The notes beneath the pieces were generated by a model. It searched no databases. It was not told where the DNA came from and saw only the letters and a program-made list of their open reading frames with translations. Made by a program: the position numbers and the translations under genes. DNA of 64,000 nt from Mariannaea sp. PMI_226 (taxonomy: Eukaryota > Ascomycota > Sordariomycetes > Hypocreales > Nectriaceae), in assembly GCA_024336345.1 (NCBI GenBank), contig JANFOG010000007.1, positions 2,046,001 to 2,110,000 on the forward strand, in the 5' to 3' direction. Position 1 is the stretch's first letter. Each line of letters opens with the position of its first letter. Positions 55,118-64,000 of this stretch are shown one piece after another.

Positions 55118-55960
55118 TCATTTCTCTCTCTTTACAGCCTTTTCTTGCGAAACTTGTTGAAGTGTCTTTTGCGGTGTCGTTTCTGCCAGAACAGTCGCAT
55201 AGGAGCCAAATCGTACATGAACAGCTCTCTTCGGCTTTGGATCCCAACAGTAGAAGCGCCCCGTAGAGCGCATGTTCTCCAAGTCGATAACCACGATGGA
55301 CTCTACAGGCATGATAGTCTCGGTCCAGAATAGGAGGTAGAGATTGTCTCGCAGCTTGAGCATCCTGCATTCCTCGGCATCTGCGAGTCCCTTTTCGGTT
55401 CCGCTCAGACAATGCCATACAAAAGTGCCTTTGTTGAGGTAGATGTGTTCATAAGAGTCCCGAGGAGTGTATCGATAGAGGATGTGTTTGCCGATCAGGT
55501 CTTCAGTGGGTGGGAATGCTTGGACGGCACTGGCGCCGTACGCCTGGGCATTCATGAAAGAGGTATATGTCCTGCGCTCTCCGTCCTGGTCACGAAACCC
55601 AGACACTCCAGCAATGGCTTGGCCAGTACTCAAATCGACAACCAAGGTGACTAATTCGTTGTAGTCAGGCTTGAGGAAATCGACAAGGAACATGTCTGGT
55701 CGTACTTCAAAGGCTTCGTACTGTGCCTGCCCGGTAAGACCCTTGCCTTCTCCCTCAAGTATCTTCCAAGTGAGGGAGTCGGAAGCAAACACGTGAGAAA
55801 TCTGACAGCCATTCTCAAAGGTGTGTTGGAAGGATTTGCCCTGCAGCTTGTCGGACGCAGGCATGAGGTGTTCCCGGAATCCGTCTGCCATTTCTTCAAG
55901 GGTAGGCCAATCGGCGATAGGCACGAAGTCGGAAACTGAAGGGGTTGCTGCTGGAGCCAT
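55118..55960 (-). CDS. MoaF-family protein
   Basis: A single-exon frame of 280 residues. It shows both halves of the MoaF domain pair: LQGKSFQHTFENGCQISHVF, LTGQAQYEAFEVRPDMFLVDFL and TLVVDLSTGQAIAGVSGF in the N-terminal half; YRYTPRDSYEHIYLNKGTFV, WHCLSGTEKGLADAEEC, LYLLFWTETIMPVESIVVID and MRSTGRFYCWDPKP in the C-terminal half. Each half should form a small calycin-like barrel. MoaF was named from a bacterial monoamine regulon; the biochemical role is unclear, and the molybdenum-cofactor label is historical. Last of three co-oriented genes after the Zn2Cys6 regulator and the permease. Confidence 0.88.
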   Translation of the reverse strand: MAPAATPSVSDFVPIADWPTLEEMADGFREHLMPASDKLQGKSFQHTFENGCQISHVFASDSLTWKILEGEGKGLTGQAQYEAFEVRPDMFLVDFLKPDYNELVTLVVDLSTGQAIAGVSGFRDQDGERRTYTSFMNAQAYGASAVQAFPPTEDLIGKHILYRYTPRDSYEHIYLNKGTFVWHCLSGTEKGLADAEECRMLKLRDNLYLLFWTETIMPVESIVVIDLENMRSTGRFYCWDPKPKRAVHVRFGSYATVLAETTPQKTLQQVSQEKAVKREK

Positions 55961-56900
55961 TGTGAAAAGAATAAGCCAAGGCCGACAAGATATCGAAAAA
56001 AAAAAGAATATTTGTTAGAGATGTTGTGGGTTTGTGTAGTGAATGTGATGTGTGGTTGAAGAGGGTGAACCGCAGCCAGAAAGACTGATTGGCAGGGAAC
56101 TGGTCATTACTTTTATGCTTCAACCAAGGGACTGAAGGATAACCCCCGTTTGCAGATCGGAGCTACGAGTTCATTCTTGGACACCTTGTCCAACCTCAAG
56201 CCCGCAGTTGATTCCGACAGTTCCGAGTTGGTCCGCTCCAGTTATCTATCTCCCCCAGGATTTGGGAACTGGTCATTCATAGTTTGGGAACATTCATAGT
56301 TTGGGATAATTGGTTTCATCGCCAACGCTGTGGCTGGGATGGTTCCATTTTTGGTTAAAAAGTGCGAGGCTCCACCCATCCACTCAGATATGGCCACCCA
56401 GAGATGGCCACCCAACTTGCAAAGACCCATTTCGGTAGATGACTATGTATTTCATGGAATCCGGGGAGCCAACAAAATATCACATGGAGTAGATCTTGTT
56501 TCCCCAGCTCGATCTTTGGTATATATCCGGAAAGCCGCGCCATGTCCATTGCTTAGCGTTGTCAATAATCTGTGAATTATTCCGACTTTCCGAATGTCGC
56601 ATTATAACGCACTATCTTACACTGCGCATATGCGGAGTGTAGTCTACATTCATTCCCCTTTTGCCGTAGTGGAGTTTTATTAGTGTGGCACCGAATCATC
56701 TATGCCGCATCACTTGGGCTTGTAGTCAGGATAGTGCTGAGACAGAACGTGATTTCTGATCACGATAGCCATCTTTGTTAAGAGGAGTTCTTCTGGTGAT
56801 GAACCCAGATTAGTCACCACTACAGATGAGCATGAGGGAGTCCATCGGAGTAAAAGATGCAGACCTCAACATTTGACGTTTGTAATCGTATGAGTATTAG
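55961..56900. other. Upstream region of the MoaF gene and 3' side of the regulator
   Basis: 940 bp without a supported gene. AGTTTGGGA is tandemly duplicated with variation at about 56280-56305 (catagtttgggaa and catagtttgggat). Confidence 0.5.
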
Positions 56901-59094
56901 TTATCCGAGAATAGTTTCTAGTTTCTTCTCAACCATGACATCTATCCAATGCGTCTGTGTGAATGACCCTTTCCAGCAGGACTCTGTGTTTGGTTCTGTG
57001 ACCGTGAGAGAATCCATCCGTGACCAGACTTCCTTGAGCACGGTAGCCACCCGGTTGATGGTCTGAAGTTTTAGGGAGAGATACGATAAGTAAAGTCTCT
57101 CAAGTACAAATTGTCTCCAACTCTTGATAAGCCCCCTTAACCTGATTTGCGATGATGTTCCAGGTCCTTCCATTGTACAGCCAAATCCAAGGGCGCTCCC
57201 TGCTATCAAATAGACAAGGCTCTGGATAGCAATCGTGCCCGAGTCGTCCGGGATGGTCTGCATTATTTCCAGAATTTCGAACGCCAGCCCAAGGATTTTC
57301 TGTGAGGATTCATCAATCCCGTCGTGCTCGATATGCTTTGATAATCCGGTAGTATTTTGTCCGCTGGCGAGCTCGGGGAAAGCGCGGTGCAGCTCGAGGA
57401 GCGTAGCCAATCGGTGGCATCTTGCGATCTTGTGAAGGTGGTCTGCTGGAGTATGAGGATCGCCCGTGTCTTTTATTATTCCGATGAATGGAATCTGGCT
57501 TTTGACGACCTCTTCCTCCAATCTGATCGCCTCTTTGATCAACAAAGAGGAAGATTTGGCGACGTTGGCGCCGTCTGCATCTCTGTCGGCGAGATTGCGG
57601 ATGCGCACGCGTTGCCTCACCAGGTTTATACTTTTGGCGAGTCGTATTAAGATAGATGTACCGACACCTGTCCAGGGGCAAGGGTGAGAGAATATCGCGG
57701 TGGGTAAATCACAGAATACGTCAAGGTATGATACTGCATCCATCTCCTGATCAATCAAACAGGAAACCATGACCTCCCAGTAAACCATTGACGATACCAA
57801 GAAGCTTTGAAGGCGGGAAAGGGGATGGGAGACTTCAAAGAGATTGTTCTTGGCCATCCAGATCTTGAACAATTGACGAGCTCCAGTAAGATGGTAAAGA
57901 CCGAGTGAAGAAGGGTGATGCCAGCTCTGCAGACCCAAAGAGTCAGTATTTTAAGGCTTGGTTTTAAACTAGGATGAATACCTACCGAGGTCATGCCAAG
58001 AATGATAATGCCCAGCAAGAGATCATCCTTGACAGTCGAGTTGAATAAAGTCATATCCTGGCTCGTATTGCTGTGTTTTGGAGGCATGAAGACTTGGGGG
58101 TTGAGTTCTACTTTGGCAACCTCTTGAGCGATTTTTGAGATTGCTTCCGTCTGAAATAATAACGGTGTGGCGGACGCGCTTTTTTCCTGTTGACACAGAT
58201 GTGCTGCTGACATGCTCATTACGCAGTTGAAGATAATGGGAGAGTGACGCATCATGTCTGACATTTCGGACCTGTATGGATTATAGGCTGAGTCGAAGGA
58301 TGAAGCAACTTGGCATACGGAAGAGAAATAGTGCGACAGGAGCATCGACCAATCCGCCTGAGGAGCATAAAGGGTCAGGGAATCGCCAAATTCTGTGGAG
58401 GTGAAGGCAGTTGAGGTCTTCTCATCGAGATTACTTGCATCGACAGCATGCACGGCGTCTCGCGATAATGAAAATTTTGAGGAAGGGGTCAGTCTGTGAA
58501 GACTGTCTGGAAGAGACGTGGCATCGAGAGAGTCAATTGCAAAGTCATCTTGCTCAACGGCACGGTGCTGTCCACACTGAGGTAATAGACTAGGTATGTA
58601 GGTTGGTCGTGGCCTTGTTGAGCAGAAAGTATCATCCAGGTTGATCTCAGGAGGAGATGCATCTGCTTGCTCAGATGAAAATGTATACTGGGTGGCTTGT
58701 GGTTGTTTGGAGGATTTTAGTCCGGAGCAAGCAGGCAAATTTTTGGAGGAAACACTCGAGTTCAGCAAAGGATCGCTGTTCCTTTCGTATTTTGTCGACC
58801 ATTTCACTGGCCGAATATAACCAGGACAGCTTCGGCCCGACTTAGTGCAACGTCGACATGCGGGCTCCGCTTCATCGCATTTGAGTCTCTTGAAGAATGG
58901 TGAGCTGATACTCTAACCAAATGCAAAGGCAGAGGCTTACCCGTTTCTTGCAAGTGATGCATCCGCCTGAGCAAGTGATGTTAGCGGTGACGTGACGTGA
59001 AAGACGCGAATTGACTCCTATCAAACGGTATAGACTCACTCCTCGATTTCTGGGACCTTCGGGACGGCCCTGAAGGAGCCGGGGTCTGTTCCAT
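56901..59094 (-). CDS. Zn2Cys6 fungal transcription factor with Fungal_trans_2-type domain
   Basis: Four exons (59094-59040, 58966-58941, 58888-57986, 57926-56901) keep frame and give 669 residues. The six zinc cysteines are Cys21, 24, 31, 38, 41 and 48 with C-x2-C-x6-C-x6-C-x2-C-x6-C spacing (CITCKKRRLKC, then CRRCTKSGRSC). Two introns fall inside or next to this motif, so only the spliced model shows it. The linker is Ser/Thr-rich. The rest is helical and of the PF11951 type (LLSHYFSSVCQVASSFDSAY, MSMSAAHLCQQEK, LLLGIIILGMTS, HHPSSLGLYHLTGARQLF). Nuclear DNA-binding regulator, probably local, of the permease and MoaF genes beside it (inference). Confidence 0.9.
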
Positions 59095-59765
59095 TGAATC
59101 TTAGCAGGTTACAGCCAGTGATGGGGACCGAGGCCATATTCCTGTGGCAAAACACTGGCCGGACCCGGACTCAACAGCCTAGGCGGAAGAAGAAAGAATT
59201 GGTCTAGCACATGCCCGACAATGTGGCATTGTGCATGGACAGCTTGATGTTCTCAAGTGATTGTTGGTGGCGATGCGTGCCCATGTCCAACTTCTTAAGC
59301 GGACTGCGGGGTAAGTCATGTCTCAGACAAGGCGGCAGTCTATGGTTGGCTGAGTCTAGGCTTCTTAATGAGCCCGACTTAGTTTAGCTGAGCGCCTCCA
59401 AGCTTTAGTCTAGCTTCGTATCTACCGGCCCATGTCATGATAAGAAATGGGCTAGTGTAACTTCGCGATGCGTTTTGACAGGCCGGACCTTTAATGTATT
59501 GAGCCGGACACATTCTGTTGCGGTCATCAAACTTTTGGCATGCTTAACTACCAGTGGTTATGCCTTCTTACGGAACGCGCTTACTTTAAATTTAGGAGTG
59601 TGGAAGTATAGTCTTACATATCACATACTGACTGAATGCCAAATCTGAATGCCAAATCTGTCGTCATTTCTCACTATTTATATTGATCTAGGCTTCCTAA
59701 CCCCTCCGCTCGGTCCCCAGCAATCACTCAGCATCAGCACTTAGCCTAACCGCCGCGCCAAGCGG
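59095..59765. promoter_or_regulatory. Region between permease 3' end and regulator start
   Basis: 671 bp that must hold the promoter of the Zn2Cys6 gene. No frame of interest. I cannot identify a specific operator. ATGCCAAATCTG is duplicated in tandem at about 59635-59658. Confidence 0.45.
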
Positions 59766-61618
59766 TCAAGGCATTCTCCCTTCAAGGACTTCACTACGAC
59801 TGAGTGGCCCAATGTACCTCTTACTAACTCTCAACGGCCAGTAAACACATCCGAATATGAGGGCAGCGCCCAGAACTACTGGCGCATAGTTCATGTTGGC
59901 AGCAGTAATCGGCTGGAACGGAGGAAAAAGTAGAAAAATACACGTGTAGGTCAAGTAAATGACTGCAAGAATGTTGAAGAAGATACCCGCCCTGCCAAGC
60001 CGCCAAGGGCCCCAGCTCAGAGTGTCCGGCCGACATACACGACGCCAGATTAATAAGACAATTGGAAGAAGGTATGAGATCTGCAGACTGACCACAGCTA
60101 ACGAGAGTATCGCATTGAAAGCTGTTGTTGAACCGATATTGATGAGTCCTAAGAGTATGAGCAAAAATGTGACTATCGAGATCGACATAGAGGGAATTTG
60201 ACGTCGACTATCGACCTTGGCTAGATGCCTAGAGAATGGGAGACCTGGAATTGACCATGATTAGCTGCAACGAGACCCCCAAGGTAGATAGAAGGGGTTT
60301 TTGCGTTAACCCACCTCCATCTCTGGCAAACGCCCACATGACACGAGCCGCCGAAGTAATTAGCGGGACTGTTGATAGCGAAGCCATGACAGTGATTGCG
60401 CTGGTCAACGCAGTAGCTGCTGCCAGGCTTCCAGTAATGTTGTAGAAGATTTGGATGATCGGAAACCCGGTGGGCGTATCAAGAGCTGATGCAATGTCGC
60501 CCATGAAGAAAAGAACAGCGATGAGGAACCCGAAACCCAACGGCCCGTTGATCAAGATGGAGCCAACCATAGCTCTTGGGACGCCAATCTCGGCTTTGTT
60601 CATTTCTTCGCTAAGGTGAGTAGCGCCATCATAGCCTATGAGGACGTAACAAGAGCTGAGGAGCCCTATACTCCAAGCAATTGCATCACTGCCCCATCCA
60701 GAGTTGTTTTCGAAATTTGTGAAAACAAACTTGGCTGTGTGCGTTGTTGGTGATAGTGTGGCTATGACCACCATAATAATGATGAAAAAGCCAATGTGCA
60801 GCACCAGAGTCAGCTTCTCAATTAGCGGCAGAAAGTTGCTGCAGAAAATACAGACACATGCTGAAACGATCAAGATGGCCCAGAAGAGCATCGTCCCGTG
60901 CCATCGCTCAAACACATACGTGTCCGGATAGTTCAAGACCAGAAGGCCTTGGATCTGAGTTCCGGCAAGAAAGGGAGCACTACCCGCCACGGCAATCCAA
61001 CCTAGTGTTCTTGACAGGGGTCAGCAAAGATTTCTCCCGGTGTTGATTATGTATCAGGTTTGTTTTCGCTCACGATATGTATCCAGCCAGCCAGCTGGTC
61101 AAGGGTCGATTCGCTTTAGGACTCAGTATTGCCACGGAGTGGTACTGTCCACCTGCCGTTGGGTAGCTGTGCGTTGTTGTATTAGCTACTGTTCACCCAC
61201 GACGTGATGAGTTCATCTGATTTACCTAGAAGCCAGCTCTGCGAGAGACATGGCAGCGCAGAGCGATCCGAGAAATGCAACGACGGCCCCGTAAACGAGC
61301 GAGACCGGTCCACCGCTGACTAAACCAGCTGCGAGTGTACTGTTGCTGAGGTTAGATACGGCTGAAAGATGAATGGTAAATTATTGCTTACCTAGATAAA
61401 GCCTCCCACGTCGACATGAGATTGACACAAGTTGCGACCATAGCTGTAAGGGAAAAGTTGCGCTAAAGACTCTTGTAAGACGCAATTTCTCATTACCGAA
61501 AGAGGACCATCATACACACCTTGACTTCCTGGGTATAACCCAGACGTTCAAGATTTTGATTGTCTGGGCCGTGGTTGCCCGAGTTCTTCTCATTGTCCGT
61601 TTCCATAATTGCCTCCAT
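59766..61618 (-). CDS. APC-family permease (amino acid/GABA/choline type)
   Basis: Six exons (61618-61520, 61462-61392, 61339-61226, 61166-61074, 61009-60315, 60244-59766) keep frame and give 516 residues, normal for fungal Uga4/Hnm1-like carriers. Conserved parts: ERLGYTQEVKRNFSL before TM1, TWEALSSTLAAGLVSGGP, SLAELASSYPTAGGQYHSVA, TSWLAGYISTLGWIAVAGSA, YVLIGYDGATHLSEEM, ARVMWAFARDGGLPFSRHL and RRVCRPDTLSWGPWRLG. About twelve membrane helices are visible. It should import a small amine or amino acid with protons at the plasma membrane; the exact substrate cannot be told. Exon 5's acceptor (TGTCAAG) was chosen because the nearer AG breaks the frame. Confidence 0.9.
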
Positions 61619-63725
61619 TTCAAAGGTCAGGAATGTCGAGTACGAACCATTGAGCGATACTGGACTGCCTCAACTTGACCTTTTAATCTTTTAATACTTT
61701 CTTCCTTATCAACCTCAGACTAGGATTTCGGAATAGTGGGCTCGTCTATCTAACCCCCTCTAACTACCCCAGCAAATAGCAGCTAAGCCAGCAGACCTCA
61801 CATATTCTCGAGCTTGCCCAAATAGGACGAAAAGTGCGAGCTGCAATCTCGATGTGCCCCGTGTTTGTGGGGTAAGCAGAAGCTTGGGTCAAGAGGCTTG
61901 GGTTTGTTGGAGTATGCGTTAGACGCAGTTTGCCACCTTTTGCCATGCTCGCGCCAGGGTAATCAGCACGACCGGATTCAAACGAGTCATTCTCTTCCTG
62001 GATGGCCTGAAAGCCCTAAAAGCCCTGTCACTTGGTCTTGCGAATCGCAGCAAGCGGAAATGTGACCTGGTTCCGATGAGTTGGTGGGTGAGTAACTTCC
62101 TACCCCGCAATGTTGGGCTATCCAAATCAATATGTCGGACATTGGAAGCAGATCCAGCCCGGGCTGACTAAGGAAGGTTGGGGGGAAAGTCAGGAAAACT
62201 CCCAAAGCCACCACACTAATAAGTCAACAGAGCCATGAACACAATAGCTGGAATACAGCCCCATTGTCCAATCGAATATTGTCAATCTGACGCCAAAACT
62301 CATCACTTTGTCCTGTGAAATTCATCTCTTTTGAAGTCATATTCTTTGGACCGTCATTTCGATCGTTCCGTTCCGACACCACGAATGCAGAAGCGAGACA
62401 GGCAAAATATAGCTGAGGAGAGACTATCCACTACGAGAGACGCTATAGCACGATTGACATAACTTCAGAGGAGATGATCGTAGGTCGACGAACCCCGCTC
62501 GGCGCGAACCAGACTGAGGGTGTCTCCATTGACTCCCCAATTGCCCATCCGACTCTCTCGTTTCATGATTCTGTTCACAATAACTGGGCCGGTTTCCTGG
62601 CAGATTGGCCGTGAAGACCTGGACCTGGTAGTCCCTTGCTTTGCACCAAGTTTCGACTCGATGCAGCAAGGTCTTGATTTCGATATATTTGGGAGGTTTC
62701 CCAATAAGCCCTGGATCAGGTACATAAGATGACTCGCCGCCTGAAGCAACGATAATAGAGTCTATTCTCGAGTTTCCTGAGCATCTTCTTTGAGACTGCG
62801 TCCGTAGCCAACTCAATACGACATCAAGTTTAAGCGCACGCTGTAGCTTCAGCGGGGTTCCTAGAATCATCGTCTTCTTATCTAATGAGTTACCCTTACT
62901 CGAAGGTAACAGCTGGTTGAAGAATTACCAAGGGGGTTTCTTTTACGCTATCCCCTGGCACTATTATACAGGGTTCGCGATAGATCACCTCCTTATCACG
63001 TCACAGAAGGGGGTACCACAGAATGTAAAGGGATGGCACCGGAGCTCGTACGTATAAATGCAAGTTTATGTAGATCTTTATTCTCAATATGAGGCTAACG
63101 GTTTCATTTAGCTAATTGGCACGTAGCTTTTGTCTGTAGGAGATCCATGTTAGCATTGAAAACAGTGAGTGCCTAGGACTCATACTAGGACAATTCGACA
63201 GATTTCAAAATAGTCAATTCCTAACCCGTTTTGAAGTATTACGGTTGTTTGAGAGAGTTTGAATAAGCACCCAGAATCACCTGAAGCTTTGCCAAGAACA
63301 AGCAGAAAACATAGTGGTATTAAGTGGTATCAAAGTGACGAGAGTAGGCCGCCGGAGCTGTAGCCAGAAAGCTAGCCAATCGGCCAGCGCCACCATATAC
63401 TCAAGAAACGGAATCCAAAGCAACCGAGAGGCCAATACGAGAACGTGTGACTCATTTTCCACGTTTGGTATCAAAATTTGCTGTGCGTTATTGGTACTTC
63501 TGTTGCCTAGGTATTTTGTAATCATGTTGTAGCGATTCCATGCGCCCCAACAGGGGCCAACAAACACCGCTGCAATTGTGGATAAGGTTAGGTCTTTTAG
63601 GCTCAGAGAGCCTATCTGATTAGTTCGTTTCAGTATTGTGTTTCATGAAGGATTTGACTTGCAATCCCACGTGTCCATGTGACCTCTGTGGCAATGCTCC
63701 GTTAGCAAATATATAACTATGCACC
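61619..63725. other. Intergenic region before the kinase gene
   Basis: 2.1 kb. A 148-codon minus-strand frame at 62424-62870 is open but has no family features or signal peptide, and a 96-codon frame at 63277-63567 likewise. Nothing supported. Confidence 0.45.
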
Positions 63726-64000
63726 ATGCCCCTTAAACTTTACGAGCTTGATACCGCAGTGGCTTCCCTACTTAGACGCATAAATTTGCCCACCGCCATC
63801 TCCCACAGGGGCCTGTTGTGGCCTATCTCAATGGGGAGGAAATTACATCAACATCCTCGCTTGAGGGCAAGTCGGCCCTTTGGCTTGGGGGCGTTTCCCT
63901 CGCCCATAGAACTGCCAAATGATACGCTAGTCGACGAGGAGAAGTTGCCGTCTTATGAAGCTCAACATTATTATGACGCGAGACCCGGAGAAGTGTTGGC
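63726..64000 (+). CDS. 5' end of a probable SRPK-like protein kinase gene (cut by window edge)
   Basis: From ATG 63726 (MPLKLYELDTAVASLLRR) an open frame runs 91 codons to the window end with no stop. The end DTLVDEEKLPSYEAQHYYDA followed by RPGEVL matches the stretch that usually precedes the kinase domain in fungal SRPK-like kinases (E-E-x-LP-x-Y-x-x-x-x-Y/F-x-P-V/A-R-x-G-E-V). The ATP-binding loop would lie just beyond 64000, so the assignment rests on this short segment only. Confidence 0.6.
   Translation, partial: MPLKLYELDTAVASLLRRINLPTAISHRGLLWPISMGRKLHQHPRLRASRPFGLGAFPSPIELPNDTLVDEEKLPSYEAQHYYDARPGEVL

Noticed and set aside
55145..55664. Plus-strand frames over the MoaF gene
   Set aside because: Antisense shadows of a clear MoaF-family gene.
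62424..62870. 148-codon minus-strand frame
   Set aside because: No recognisable motif; composition looks like chance opening. A search with this translation against fungal proteins would decide.

Overview
This window is nuclear DNA of a filamentous ascomycete. It has intron-bearing genes with short GT..AG introns (mostly 50-110 nt), typical Pezizomycotina proteins (a hydrophobin, a Zn2Cys6 regulator, a NACHT/ankyrin NLR, a HAM1-like protein) and transposons inactivated by C-to-T/G-to-A transitions, the signature of repeat-induced point mutation (RIP). The gene content suits a Sordariomycete, probably Hypocreales, but I cannot fix genus or species.

Region 1 (1-15 kb) is gene-dense and mostly housekeeping: DOM34/Pelota (ribosome rescue), an aldo/keto reductase, a coiled-coil/acidic protein of unknown function with a PIP-box-like motif, a SUMO-interacting RING-like protein, the splicing ubiquitin ligase PRP19, divergently an OHCU decarboxylase of uric acid breakdown, and a serine-rich nuclear-type protein of unknown function. 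Region 2 (14.7-20.7 kb) holds no gene I can support and is rich in GTAC, TACGGAGTA and AGGT motifs. Region 3 (20.7-35 kb) is sparse: a GFA/CENP-V-family zinc protein, a HAM1-like protein, a class I-like hydrophobin, a doubtful small ORF, a peroxisomal-type acyl-CoA thioesterase ending in AKL, and an unknown protein.

Region 4 (35.9-54 kb) is an accessory island. It starts with a HeLo-like/NACHT/ankyrin/ZZ NLR whose eleven central ankyrin units are exactly 99 bp apart and vary mostly at six loop residues. A convergent small secreted 8-cysteine protein follows. Then comes an 11.2 kb three-level nested transposon: a short TA-flanked inverted-repeat element is split by a Fot1/pogo element, which is split by an 8.4 kb Ty3/gypsy chromovirus on the minus strand, with a GATCA target duplication. 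All are riddled with RIP-type stops. The chromovirus carries an extra coding-like segment between gag and protease and a remnant ORF on the opposite strand. About 1 kb beyond the island edge lies a possible broken small secreted protein gene.

Region 5 (55-62 kb) has three co-oriented minus-strand genes: an APC-family amino acid/GABA/choline-type permease, a Zn2Cys6 regulator and a MoaF-family protein, a plausible small uptake and metabolism unit. The window ends inside the 5' end of a probable SRPK-like protein kinase gene.

Exon boundaries were derived by hand from splice consensus and preserved reading frame; family assignments rest on recognition of motifs, not on database searches.
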